From NCBI GenBank assembly GCA_035352895.1, contig DAOPYN010000001.1, positions 124,001 through 188,000 of the forward strand: DNA of 64,000 nt. Direction: 5' to 3'. Positions 49,345-57,732 of the stretch are shown one piece after another. A program made the position numbers and the translations under genes. The number at the start of each line of letters is the position of its first letter. Positions within the stretch are counted from its first letter, which is position 1. Below the pieces are notes generated by a model. The model had not been told where the DNA came from and made no database searches. It saw only the letters and a list, made by a program, of their open reading frames with translations. This stretch comes from UBA5070 sp035352895 (GTDB lineage Bacteria; Fibrobacterota; Fibrobacteria; UBA5070).

Positions 49345-49868
49345 GGGAGGATCTCGAATTCCACCTGCCCGATCCCGTCGGCGGTCAGCCCCAGGTCGTC
49401 GGCGGCCTGGCGGGAAAGGTCGATGATCCGCTGCGGTTTGTGGGGACCCCGGTCGTTGACTCGCACTTCCACCGATGTGCCCTTCTTCGGGTAGCGCACC
49501 CGCAGACGGGTCTGGAAGGGCAATGTGCGGTGGGCGCAGGTCAGGAGGTCCGGATCGAAGATCTCGCCGGAGGCGGTGGGCCTTCCCGCCAACTCCTTGC
49601 CGTAGTAGCTCGCCTCGCCGCGGAAGACCTCGCCGGTCTGTTTCGGCGGCTCCTCGACGGTGGAATCCTTGCGGGGGGCCGGATCTGCGACCTTGGGTTC
49701 CGCCACCGGGGGCTTGGCGGCCGGCGTCGTCTTGCGGGCGGTTCCGGGCAGGGGCTTGTAGGTGCCCGTGTTGCGGTCGTATCCCGTGCGCTGCGGAATG
49801 GTTCCTCCGCAACCGGCCAGAACGAGGCCGGCCAGCGTGGCGATGCCCAGGAGACGCGATGCGTTCAT
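49341..49868 (-). CDS. rlpA: Septal ring lytic transglycosylase-like lipoprotein RlpA
   Basis: The 175-residue lipoprotein has a signal peptide ending in LAGC (Cys at residue 20), a Pro/Lys/Thr-rich linker, and a double-psi beta-barrel from ~85: GEASYYGKELAGRPTASGEIFD, TCAHRTLPFQTRLRV, and VRVNDRGPHKPQRIIDLS, whose Asp-Arg-Gly-Pro is the RlpA signature containing the catalytic Asp. RlpA cleaves glycan strands lacking stem peptides in some bacteria. The C-terminal SPOR domain of the longer family members is absent. GAGGAC precedes ATG 49868. recG starts within its stop codon. Confidence 0.9.
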   Translation of the reverse strand: MNASRLLGIATLAGLVLAGCGGTIPQRTGYDRNTGTYKPLPGTARKTTPAAKPPVAEPKVADPAPRKDSTVEEPPKQTGEVFRGEASYYGKELAGRPTASGEIFDPDLLTCAHRTLPFQTRLRVRYPKKGTSVEVRVNDRGPHKPQRIIDLSRQAADDLGLTADGIGQVEFEILP

Positions 49869-49875
49869 GTCGTCC

Positions 49876-51711
49876 TCAATTGAAGTCGTCCGGACTCAGG
49901 AGATCCTCGGGACGGGGCGGGATCGGTTCCGGTTCGTTGGGGTTGTCCAGCTGGGTCGGAGGAGGCTTGCGGGGCCCCAGGCGGGTCTTGGTGGTGTCCT
50001 CGCGTTCATCCCCCTCCTCGAAGTCCAGGGGATCCCGACGGGTGGTGATCCCGATGGTGAAGTCCTTGGGGCCATCCAGGGCGGCCTGTGCCGCCTTGGC
50101 CCAGACTGTGCCGGGAAGGGTGTCCACCACGGTCTGGTAGGCCTTGCGGGCGGCAGCCGTGTCCAGGATCAGGTTGTGCTGGATCCATGCCTGCGCGTAG
50201 AGGGATTTCTTCCAGGCTTGGGTCCCGCGCCAGGACAGGATCCGTTCATAGGCAGCCAGGGCCGCCTTGGGATCCTTGGCGTCCATCCAGAGGTCCTCGG
50301 CGGTCTTGTAGACGGCCTCGGCGGAATCTTCTCGGGTCACCGTCGTGACCGGAACGCCGGCCAGCCTCTGGGCGGTCTTGGCGAACTCGGTTCCCGGGTA
50401 GGATGAAACCACACCCAGCCATGGGGACGAGAGTCCCTGACGCGCGGTCGAAGAGTCCTGGTCGGCGATCCAGGCCAGGGCGTAGGAGGCCCGCGCCTTT
50501 TCCGTCCGCGGTGCGGCGGTATCGGTAAGCACACGGTTGTAGGCGGCCCGGGCGCTGTCCTTGTTGTCCAGTTGCAGCAGGTACAGTTCGGCTAGGGAGA
50601 AGTTCCAGGAGAACCTGGTGGAGTCCGTCAGATTCTGCTCCCTGAGTCGGGCGAGACTCGACAACGCGTCGGCGAGCGCCTTGGCTCGCAGCCCCCAGAA
50701 GGTTGATCCGCCGGTGCGGGATCCGATCAGGTACACGCGCAACGCCTCGCGGTCGTCGATCCGACGGATGCGCGCGTCGTCGCCCAGAAGCACCATGCCC
50801 TCGGCCACCTTGTCCGGAGGCACGAGCATGCGTTCCAGGGCCATCAGGTCGACGATGGCTTCCGAATACCAGCCGTTGGCCAGTTCGATGCGGCCGATTT
50901 CCACCAATATCTCGGACTCGGAACGCTGGAAGTCGTGCGCCAACAGGTTGCGCAGCGCGGCGATGGCTTCCTTCGGCTTGCCTTGGCGGTCCAGGGCGAG
51001 TGCCGCGCGGATCCTGGCCGTGGACCGCTGCACGTAGGGAAGATGGAGGATCTCCTCGCGCAGGAAGAATTCCCGCGCCGGTGTCCAATCGGACTGCGCC
51101 CAGGCCAGGTTGCCGCCCAGCCAAGCGGCCTGCGCCTTGCGCGCCACGGGCGCGTCGCGGATGGCCAGCAGGCGCGAGAGTTCCGCGCGGGCGGCCAGGG
51201 TGTCGAACCGGCCCAGCGCCAACTGCGCGCGAAGCCACGCCAGGCTGGCCGCTCCGCCCTCGATGCGCGCGCTGTCCAGGCGCTTCATCCAGTCGGCGGC
51301 TTCGGTGTGCCGACCCAGGGCCAGGAGGCATTCCACCTCGCCCTGGATGGCGCCCATCCATCGTTTGCTCGCCGGATGCCTCTCGTAGATCTCCAGGTAG
51401 GTGCGGCAGGCCGCGTCGTGCTGCGAAAGCCTCTGCTGGGCGTGGCCGATCAGGATCAAGGCCTCGGGATGCCAGGAACTGTCCTTGGGCCAGAGTTCCA
51501 GGATCTTGGATCCCTTGACGATGGTCCGCTCGTACAGCGCCCGTTCCTCGGGAGACACCGCCACCGTGTCCAGGGGATTCTTGCGCAGGCGCCGCTCGCG
51601 GGAGGATTCCGCCATCTCCCAGGCCTTGCGCTCGTTGAACAGGGTGTTCAGCCACAGACACCCGGACAGCGCGGGGAGCATGGCCAGGGCCAGGAAGGGG
51701 CGGAGTCTCAT
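49876..51711 (-). CDS. TPR-repeat outer-membrane lipoprotein
   Basis: This 611-residue lipoprotein has signal peptide and lipobox ALSGC (Cys18). The mature chain is an array of TPR-like helix pairs over about 500 residues, for example PEALILIGHAQQRLSQHDAACRTYLEI, ALGRHTEAADWMKRL, and NKDSARAAYNRVL towards the end. The acidic, Pro-rich tail is probably disordered. Such proteins act as envelope scaffolds in the manner of BamD or gliding-type lipoproteins, but no specific role can be read. ATG 51711 overlaps the stop of the SppA-like gene by four bases; rlpA follows after 7 bases. Confidence 0.78.
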   Translation of the reverse strand: MRLRPFLALAMLPALSGCLWLNTLFNERKAWEMAESSRERRLRKNPLDTVAVSPEERALYERTIVKGSKILELWPKDSSWHPEALILIGHAQQRLSQHDAACRTYLEIYERHPASKRWMGAIQGEVECLLALGRHTEAADWMKRLDSARIEGGAASLAWLRAQLALGRFDTLAARAELSRLLAIRDAPVARKAQAAWLGGNLAWAQSDWTPAREFFLREEILHLPYVQRSTARIRAALALDRQGKPKEAIAALRNLLAHDFQRSESEILVEIGRIELANGWYSEAIVDLMALERMLVPPDKVAEGMVLLGDDARIRRIDDREALRVYLIGSRTGGSTFWGLRAKALADALSSLARLREQNLTDSTRFSWNFSLAELYLLQLDNKDSARAAYNRVLTDTAAPRTEKARASYALAWIADQDSSTARQGLSSPWLGVVSSYPGTEFAKTAQRLAGVPVTTVTREDSAEAVYKTAEDLWMDAKDPKAALAAYERILSWRGTQAWKKSLYAQAWIQHNLILDTAAARKAYQTVVDTLPGTVWAKAAQAALDGPKDFTIGITTRRDPLDFEEGDEREDTTKTRLGPRKPPPTQLDNPNEPEPIPPRPEDLLSPDDFN

Positions 51712-54071
51712 GGCCACATCGGCTCCCAGGAAGTCTGGGCCCAGACCGAAGTCCGGGCCAGGGGCAGGATCCGGTCGGCCATCTCCGCCAGGGGAGTCCG
51801 GTCGGGATCCAGGCTCTGGGCCAGGCGGGAGAGTCCGGCCAGGGCGGCCGGTTGGGCGGGGATGCGCCAGTCCGTGGTGGGCTCGCCTTGCAGACCGGCC
51901 TTTCGGCCCGCCCAGCGCACGGCCGCCTGGAGGTCGCCCAAGGTGTCCACCAGGCCCAGATCCACCGCGCGCGATCCGGAGAAGATCCGACCGCCGTCCA
52001 CGCGCTCGAAGCTCGCCGAATCCATCTTGCGCCACTTGCGCACCTGGCCCGAGAACTCCACGTGGGCGTCCTTGACGAATTCCGACAGCCGCAGCGATTC
52101 CGTGGAATCCAGCGGGCCGTAGGGGCTGGCCGCACCGGCGTGGGGGGCGGTGCGGAGGCGCTCCACCCCGATTCCCAGGCTGTCCAGGAGTCCCTGGATG
52201 GAGACCTTCGCGGCGAAGGCTCCGATCGAGCCCACCACGGCTTCCGGTTCGGAGAAGATCCGGCCGGAGGGGAGCGCGAGGAGGTAGGCGCCCGATGCGC
52301 AGGTGGAGCCGATGCTCGCCGCCACGGGCTTCTTGGCGGCGAGCTTCTCCACCGAGCGGCGCATACGTTCGGATCCGGAAACGGCTCCACCGGGGGATCC
52401 GATCCGCAGGACCACGCCGGCGACGTTCGGGTCCGCCGCCAGGGCATCCAGGGTGGCGGCGACCTCGTTGGCGGGAAGGCTCGCCGACCAGGGGGTCATT
52501 CCCGCCTCTCCCCGTTGGTCCACGATCTGTCCCTGGATCGGGACGACCACGATCCTCCGGGGGCTGCCCCAGTCGATGTCGCGTTCGCCGGCCAATTCCA
52601 GCTTGGACCAGCCCTGGCGACCCACTCCGGCCCACTTGCGCAGGTCGGATTCCAGGATCAGGGTGTCCACCAGGCGCGAAGCCTGCGCGCGACGCGGAAG
52701 GAGGGATGCGCTGTCCACGAAGCGGAGGAACGCGACGGGATCCAGCTTGCGCCCTCCCACGATCCCCGCCATCATGGTGGAATCCAGGTCGCGCAGGAAT
52801 CGCTCCATGTTCTCGCGCGCCGGTGCGCTCATGTGGTCGGACTGCCAGGTCTCCATGGCCGATTTCCAGGCCCCGGTCTTGGCCACCTGCACCTGGACCC
52901 CGAGCTTCCCCAGCGCCTTGCCGAAGAACAGCAGATCCATCCCGAGGCCGCGCACGTGCACGCTCCCGTCGGGGCTCATGGCCAGGCGATCGCACGCGGA
53001 GGCGGCGTAGAGGGTGGCGTAGTCGAGGTCCTGGGTCCAGCCGAGCACTTCGATTCCCGAACGGCGCAGCTCCAGGATCTGTCGGTGCACCAGGCCGGCC
53101 ACCGTGGGGGACATCTTGGTGCGGCCGAAATGCAACACCACCTTGCGGACGCCTGCCGTGCGGGAGATCTGGCGGAAATCCTCCCGCAATTTCGGCAGTC
53201 CAGCCGGCGAACTCCCGAACCAGGAAGGCTTGCCGGATTCCGTCAGATTCCCGGGCAGCCGGTAGAGCAGGACCGGAGAGGTGGAGGTGGCGGAAGGCAG
53301 CGCCTGGCGGGAGAAGCGCACCCCGGCCGAGTGGAACTCGGGGCCGGTGGAGGCGGGGACGGAACGCGAGAACACACCCAACGCCGGATCCAGCTGCACG
53401 GTGACGCCCATGGAATACCGGGAAAGGGCCTCGGGATCCACCCGCGTGTCCAGGGCCAGCCAGGGGAAGGGGCGGATGCGGAGCGCGGCTTCGTAGACGG
53501 GGAAGTCCCATGCGGAGCGCATCCAAGCAGCGCCCAGCAGGTAGGTTTCCAGGCCCACCTGCACGTCCCAGGCTCCGCGGGGGCGCACGGCGACTCCCAG
53601 GCGGTTTCCGGTGGAACGGCTGCCGTCGCGGCCGCGGAGGTTGGGCATGAGCCATCCGAAGGCGATGCGGTCGGATGGCTGCCATTGCAGGCCCAGGTCG
53701 GCGCTCCATCCGGTGGAGGTGGAATCGATGCTCTGACGGATCGCGGCCACGCCGACCGCGAAGGAGGGGTGGATCCACGTGCCGAAACCCAGCCGCCAGT
53801 GCGATTTCTCCACGGCGGTGCCCGCCTTGGTGCGGTCCCAGCCAACAGCGAATCCGCTGGTGCCGATCCGGACCAGGTCCTGGCCCATGGGCTGGCCGCC
53901 TCCCGATTGCAGGGCCAGTTCCGCCTCGTCCATCACGGCCAATCCGGCCGGGTTGGTCTCCAGGGAGAGGATCCCATCGGGGTCGGATAGACCGAATGCC
54001 GCTGATGGGTACGGTTGGGCGACCGACAGGACGGGCAGGAGCAACAGTGCGCAGTGAGATGTCTTCACCAT
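51708..54071 (-). CDS. SppA-type signal peptide peptidase fused to an N-terminal barrel-like domain
   Basis: This 787-residue protein has a signal peptide (ALLLLPVLSVAQ), then ~270 residues of amphipathic strands with Gly and aromatic residues (WRLGFGTWIHPSFAVGVAAI, RIAFGWLMPNLRGRD, VYEAALRIRPFPWLAL), like an outer-membrane protein. From ~290 it carries the double SppA/S49 module: KVVLHFGRTKMSPT, the Lys in GAWKSAMETW near residue 400, VAGVVLRIGSPGGAVSGSE, and the nucleophilic Ser in GSTCASGAYLLA near 590. Both catalytic residues are therefore present. Classical SppA has an N-terminal membrane anchor, not a barrel. GTG 54068 lies 7 bases after TACTTT and could be a leaderless start; I give ATG 54071. 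Confidence 0.82.
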   Translation of the reverse strand: MVKTSHCALLLLPVLSVAQPYPSAAFGLSDPDGILSLETNPAGLAVMDEAELALQSGGGQPMGQDLVRIGTSGFAVGWDRTKAGTAVEKSHWRLGFGTWIHPSFAVGVAAIRQSIDSTSTGWSADLGLQWQPSDRIAFGWLMPNLRGRDGSRSTGNRLGVAVRPRGAWDVQVGLETYLLGAAWMRSAWDFPVYEAALRIRPFPWLALDTRVDPEALSRYSMGVTVQLDPALGVFSRSVPASTGPEFHSAGVRFSRQALPSATSTSPVLLYRLPGNLTESGKPSWFGSSPAGLPKLREDFRQISRTAGVRKVVLHFGRTKMSPTVAGLVHRQILELRRSGIEVLGWTQDLDYATLYAASACDRLAMSPDGSVHVRGLGMDLLFFGKALGKLGVQVQVAKTGAWKSAMETWQSDHMSAPARENMERFLRDLDSTMMAGIVGGRKLDPVAFLRFVDSASLLPRRAQASRLVDTLILESDLRKWAGVGRQGWSKLELAGERDIDWGSPRRIVVVPIQGQIVDQRGEAGMTPWSASLPANEVAATLDALAADPNVAGVVLRIGSPGGAVSGSERMRRSVEKLAAKKPVAASIGSTCASGAYLLALPSGRIFSEPEAVVGSIGAFAAKVSIQGLLDSLGIGVERLRTAPHAGAASPYGPLDSTESLRLSEFVKDAHVEFSGQVRKWRKMDSASFERVDGGRIFSGSRAVDLGLVDTLGDLQAAVRWAGRKAGLQGEPTTDWRIPAQPAALAGLSRLAQSLDPDRTPLAEMADRILPLARTSVWAQTSWEPMWP

Positions 54072-54102
54072 CTGCAAAGTAGGGATTTCCGCGTCGGAGA
54101 TT

Positions 54103-54567
54103 TCAGGAACGTGCGAAGATCGTCGCCGCCAGGAGGGGGTCGATCACCGCCAGGACGGCCAGGAGCACCAGCTGGGCCCTCCAGGAAAGAAGCAGCCGAT
54201 CGTTGTTGCGATCGGTGTGGTAGGGCAGTTGGTCCAGATCCAGGTACCGGTCCCAGGATCGGAAGACGCGGGAGGGCCATGCCTCCAGGGCCAGAAGCAG
54301 GACGACTGCGACGATCTGGATCCACAGCACCGGGCCGGTGGCCGTCTTCGCCCCGATCGCCCGACTGGCCAGCTGCGGGGCCACCATCAGGGCGGCTCCC
54401 ATCCAGAAAAGAGAGTCGGAAAGCCTCACCATGCGAGCTTCCCGCACGGTGAGAAGGCGGCGGAGGCAGAAGCCGCGTCCGAACAACGCGCCGGTCATGG
54501 TGGCGAACCCGATGGTGGCCACGGCATCGAGTCCCGCCACGAGAAGGGTGCGCGCCAGCGGGCTCAT
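54103..54567 (-). CDS. Predicted four-helix membrane protein
   Basis: The 154-residue protein has about four membrane segments (LLVAGLDAVATIGFATMTGALF; LSDSLFWMGAALMVAPQLA; TGPVLWIQIVAVVLLLALEAW; WRAQLVLLAVLAVIDPLLAAT). Between the third and fourth is a polar, charged loop with several Asp and Arg residues (SWDRYLDLDQLPYHTDRNND). I cannot assign it to a family with confidence. Its start overlaps the thiE stop codon by four bases, so it is translated with thiE, but a link to thiamine is not otherwise indicated. Confidence 0.65.
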   Translation of the reverse strand: MSPLARTLLVAGLDAVATIGFATMTGALFGRGFCLRRLLTVREARMVRLSDSLFWMGAALMVAPQLASRAIGAKTATGPVLWIQIVAVVLLLALEAWPSRVFRSWDRYLDLDQLPYHTDRNNDRLLLSWRAQLVLLAVLAVIDPLLAATIFARS

Positions 54568-55214
54568 CTACGTAGAGCCTTCGCGTCGCGCACCAGGGAT
54601 TCCAGGTCGGCGAAGGCTTTCGTCGGATCGGGAGCCATGGTGACGGCGGTGACCACCGCCACGCGGTCGGCGCCGGCCAGGATCACGTCCCGGACGTTGC
54701 CGGGGTGGATGCCGCCCATGGTGGTCACGGGCACGGTGGCCAGGGAAGTCACCTCGCGGACCATGTCCAGGCCGACGGGATGCACGGCCACCTGCTTCGT
54801 GTTGGTGGGGAAGACCGGTCCGATGTTGATGTAGTCGGCGCCTTCCCGGATGGCCTGCCGGGCCTGGGATGCGTCGTGGGTGGAGCGCCCGATGGTCTTT
54901 TCCGCTCCCAGGATGGATCTGGCCTCGGCGGTGTGGAGATCACCTTGTCCCAAGTGGACACCGTCGCAGTCGACGCAGGCGGCGATGTCCACCCGGTCGT
55001 TGAGCAGAAGCCACACGCCCAGCTCGCGGCAGGTGGCCGCGATGATCCTGGCCTTTTCCAGGTAGGTGCGCGCATCGCAGGTCTTGTCGCGGAACTGCAC
55101 CAGTCGCAATCCGCCCCGGGCCGCCTGGCGGATGATCTCCGTTTCCGGCCGGCCTTGGTTGAGCGCCGGATCGGTGACGAGATACACGTGGACTTGGGTG
55201 AAGTCGATCGCCAT
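54564..55214 (-). CDS. thiE: Thiamine-phosphate synthase
   Basis: The 216-residue enzyme joins HMP pyrophosphate and the thiazole phosphate to form thiamine phosphate. It has the ThiE TIM-barrel motifs: VYLVTDPALNQGR, RLVQFRDKTCDARTYLEKA (diphosphate-binding Arg and Lys), LLLNDRVDIAACVDCDGVHLGQGD, GRSTHDASQA, YINIGPVFPTNTK, and TMGGIHPGNVRDVILAGADRVAVVTA. ATG 55214 lies 7 bases after the -10-like TACCAT with no Shine-Dalgarno sequence. There is no space for a TPP riboswitch upstream, and no other thi gene is in the window. Confidence 0.94.
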   Translation of the reverse strand: MAIDFTQVHVYLVTDPALNQGRPETEIIRQAARGGLRLVQFRDKTCDARTYLEKARIIAATCRELGVWLLLNDRVDIAACVDCDGVHLGQGDLHTAEARSILGAEKTIGRSTHDASQARQAIREGADYINIGPVFPTNTKQVAVHPVGLDMVREVTSLATVPVTTMGGIHPGNVRDVILAGADRVAVVTAVTMAPDPTKAFADLESLVRDAKALRR

Positions 55215-55247
55215 GGTTCCAATGGTACTCAATGTCCCCGGTGGAGG

Positions 55248-56435
55248 TCAGCGTCTCACCACGCCGTAGCCCTCGCCCCACAGCTGCCGGTGGTTGAGCT
55301 TCTCCAGCACGGGATGGGAGCGGGGGACGATCTCGACGATGGCCTGGGCGGGGTCGCCGACGTCCCGTGGGGCGTAGATGGGCAGCAGTTTCCCGTCGGG
55401 ATCCGTGATCGCGCGGACCTCGGGTTGCTTGAGGTCGTCCGTGCGTCGTGTGACCACGGCGAGTTCCTTGGAACGGAGCCTGACCACCAGTCCGGGATGG
55501 AAGATTCCCAGCTTGCGCGCGAAGACCTGGGTGATCTGGGCGTCCACGATCGAGCCGCGCAGCTGGAACAGACCTTGGACCGCGTTGGGGCCCTGGATGG
55601 CGGCCCGGTACACGCGTGCTTTGCCCATCGCGCTGTAGATGTCGGCGATTCCCAGGATCCTGGCCAGGACGTGGATCTGCTCCCCCTCCAGCGCGTTGGG
55701 GTATCCGCTTCCGTTGATCCGTTCGTGGTGCTGCTCCACCACGGAAAGCCACAGCGGATCCCGCACTCCGGCGGCTTCCAGGAGGTTCCGGCTCGCCAAG
55801 GGATGGACGCGGACTTCCTCCTGCTGTTCTTCGGTGAGCGGCTCGCTTTGCCGGTCCAGCACCTCCTGGAGTTCCAGGAAGCCGATGTCGCGGGTGAGCG
55901 CGGCCGCCATCAGGATCCTGCGATCCTCCGCTCCGTGTCCCATCGCCTGGGCCACCAGGTCGCAGATGGCCGCCGAGTGGATGGCGTGCAGGGTGCCGTA
56001 GCGGCACACCTGGCAAAGCTCCAGGGAGGCGAGGAAGGCGTCCGGATCCTTGCCCATCTGGATCTGGATGCCTCGGACCAGATCCAGGGTGCGCTCCATC
56101 ACCGGAGTGGTGCGCCGTCCCAGCACATCGGCGACCAGTTCCCACAGCGAAAACGACAGCCGCTCCACGGTCTGGAAGAATTTCGGAGTGGACGAGGGTG
56201 TATCCCCCGAGGGGGGCTTCTGCCGCCAAAGGCTGACCTGGGGCTGTGCGGGCGTGCCGGACGGGGGGGCGGGCGTCTCCCTCAGGTAGCCACGCATCCA
56301 CAACTGCTTGGATTGGGCGATATCCGCCACGGGCGTGCCCCGGGGGAGGAGCATGCGGCCCAGGGAATCGACGATGTCGTTGTCCAGGCTCTTGCCGACG
56401 GCGACATCTTCCCGGTCGACGGGTACCAGTTCCAT
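55248..56435 (-). CDS. HD-GYP-like protein with degenerate metal site
   Basis: This 395-residue cytoplasmic protein is built like an HD-GYP c-di-GMP phosphodiesterase. The first His (AIHSAAICDLVAQAMG), VRVHPLASRNLLE, QHHERINGSGYP (the GYP motif) and LGIADIYSAMGK are present. However, the metal-binding HD dyad that normally reads HDIGK is LTRDIGFL, with Arg for the key His. It is therefore probably unable to form the full di-iron site and may bind rather than hydrolyse c-di-GMP, or it may have changed activity. The N-terminal ~100 residues are a variable regulatory part. CATAAT lies 8 bases before ATG 56435. Confidence 0.82.
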   Translation of the reverse strand: MELVPVDREDVAVGKSLDNDIVDSLGRMLLPRGTPVADIAQSKQLWMRGYLRETPAPPSGTPAQPQVSLWRQKPPSGDTPSSTPKFFQTVERLSFSLWELVADVLGRRTTPVMERTLDLVRGIQIQMGKDPDAFLASLELCQVCRYGTLHAIHSAAICDLVAQAMGHGAEDRRILMAAALTRDIGFLELQEVLDRQSEPLTEEQQEEVRVHPLASRNLLEAAGVRDPLWLSVVEQHHERINGSGYPNALEGEQIHVLARILGIADIYSAMGKARVYRAAIQGPNAVQGLFQLRGSIVDAQITQVFARKLGIFHPGLVVRLRSKELAVVTRRTDDLKQPEVRAITDPDGKLLPIYAPRDVGDPAQAIVEIVPRSHPVLEKLNHRQLWGEGYGVVRR

Positions 56436-56482
56436 ACGGATCGATTATGCCACTTCGCGCCCGATCGCGGAAGGGGGCGGGA

Positions 56483-57670
56483 TCAGGACTTGGTGGCCAC
56501 CTTGCGGTAGATGCCCACCAGATGGGGGATCACCACATCCCAGGAAAACATCCGACGGGTCCGGTCGCGGGCTCCCGCCACCAGTCTGCGGGCGAGATCC
56601 GGGTCGTCGGCCAACGTACGCAGGCGCTCGGCGAGGGCGCGGGGGTCTCCCGGTGGAGCCAGGAGTCCGGATTCCCCATGCACCACCACGTCGGGGATGC
56701 CGCCCACGTCGGAGCCCACCAGGGGAAGGCCCATTTCCGCGGCTTCGATCAACACCACTCCCAATCCTTCGGTGTCGCCCTTGGAATCCACCACGGCGGG
56801 CAGGACGAAGACGCTGGCGCGGGCGTAGGCGGCGGCGAGGTCCTCCGTGGAAAGCTTCCCGGTGAAACGGATCCGCCCGTCGCCGGTGGCGCCCGCCCGC
56901 TCCATGAGCGCCGGGGTCCGGTCGCCGTGGCCCACGATGGTCAGGCGGAATCGTTCCCCTTCCAGGAACGCCATGGCGTCGATCAGGTGTTCGATCCCCT
57001 TGCGTTCGATGTGCCTGCCCACGAAGAGGATCTCGAAGGGCTCGTCGGGAGCGCGTTCGGGGCTGGCCTTGGTTTCGCCTTCCGGGAGGGTGGTGCCGTA
57101 GGGGGAGAGCTCCACGGCCACCTCGCGCACGTCGTGGATCCGGCCCCGCGTGAAGGAGCTGTTGCAGAGCACCGCCTGCGCCTGGCCCAGGAGCCAGCGC
57201 AGGATGGGGCGGATCCACTTCTTGCGGCGCATCAGGAGCAGTTCCGCTCCGTGGAAGTTCAACACCACGGGGAGCTTCGCGCGGATGCGGCCCGCCTGGG
57301 CGATCAGGCCGTGGGGGAATGGCCAGTGGCAGTGGATCGCGTCGAACCGGCCCGGCGCGCACAGTTTCCAGCAGGACCGGAAGCCGGAGATGATGTAGGG
57401 GACCGCCAGGAGCTGGAGCCAAGGCTTGGTGCGGGTCTTGGTGGCGGCGCCTTCGTCGTGCGTGAGGATCTCGGTGGCGGCGGAGGAGTAGCGGAACCGG
57501 TGGACGGTCACGCCGTCGATCTTGTGGCTGGGAAGTCCCTTCCAGGAGGGCGCGAGGATCTCGACTTCCACTCCGGCCTGGACCAGTCGGCGGACGGATT
57601 CGCGCATCCACGGCACTTCGGAGTCGTCGTGGCGGCGTGGATAGACGGAAGTGAGGAACAGGACCCGCAT
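56483..57670 (-). CDS. Family 4 (GT-B) glycosyltransferase
   Basis: The 395-residue enzyme has the two Rossmann domains of group-1 glycosyltransferases: MRVLFLTSVYPRRHDDSEVPWMRE at the start, CHWPFPHGLIAQAGRI near residue 95, then the donor domain with FEILFVGRHIERKGIEHLIDAMAFL, FRLTIVGHGDRTP, VFVLPAVVDSKGDTEGLGVVLIEAAEMGLPLVGSDVGGIPDVV and the retaining E-x7-E motif within it. It probably builds an exopolysaccharide or glycolipid. The start was chosen by the family-typical MRVLFLTS and by TATCTT 6 bases upstream. It diverges from the DsbD-like gene. Confidence 0.88.
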   Translation of the reverse strand: MRVLFLTSVYPRRHDDSEVPWMRESVRRLVQAGVEVEILAPSWKGLPSHKIDGVTVHRFRYSSAATEILTHDEGAATKTRTKPWLQLLAVPYIISGFRSCWKLCAPGRFDAIHCHWPFPHGLIAQAGRIRAKLPVVLNFHGAELLLMRRKKWIRPILRWLLGQAQAVLCNSSFTRGRIHDVREVAVELSPYGTTLPEGETKASPERAPDEPFEILFVGRHIERKGIEHLIDAMAFLEGERFRLTIVGHGDRTPALMERAGATGDGRIRFTGKLSTEDLAAAYARASVFVLPAVVDSKGDTEGLGVVLIEAAEMGLPLVGSDVGGIPDVVVHGESGLLAPPGDPRALAERLRTLADDPDLARRLVAGARDRTRRMFSWDVVIPHLVGIYRKVATKS

Positions 57671-57676
57671 CGCCCC

Positions 57677-57720
57677 AAGATAGGTGCCGACGGGTCCGAT
57701 TTGGTGGAGGTAGGTAGATT
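57677..57720. promoter_or_regulatory. Divergent promoters of the glycosyltransferase and DsbD-like genes
   Basis: Leftward, TATCTT (57682-57677) ends 6 bases before ATG 57670. Rightward, TAGATT (57715-57720) ends 12 bases before ATG 57733, with TCCTCC but no true Shine-Dalgarno sequence between. Both genes therefore have very short or no leaders. Confidence 0.45.
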
Positions 57721-57732
57721 CCTCCTTCAACT

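Noticed and set aside
55215..55247. TPP riboswitch before thiE
   Set aside because: Only 33 bases separate thiE from the next gene and a -10-like element lies 7 bases before its ATG, so there is no room for the aptamer.
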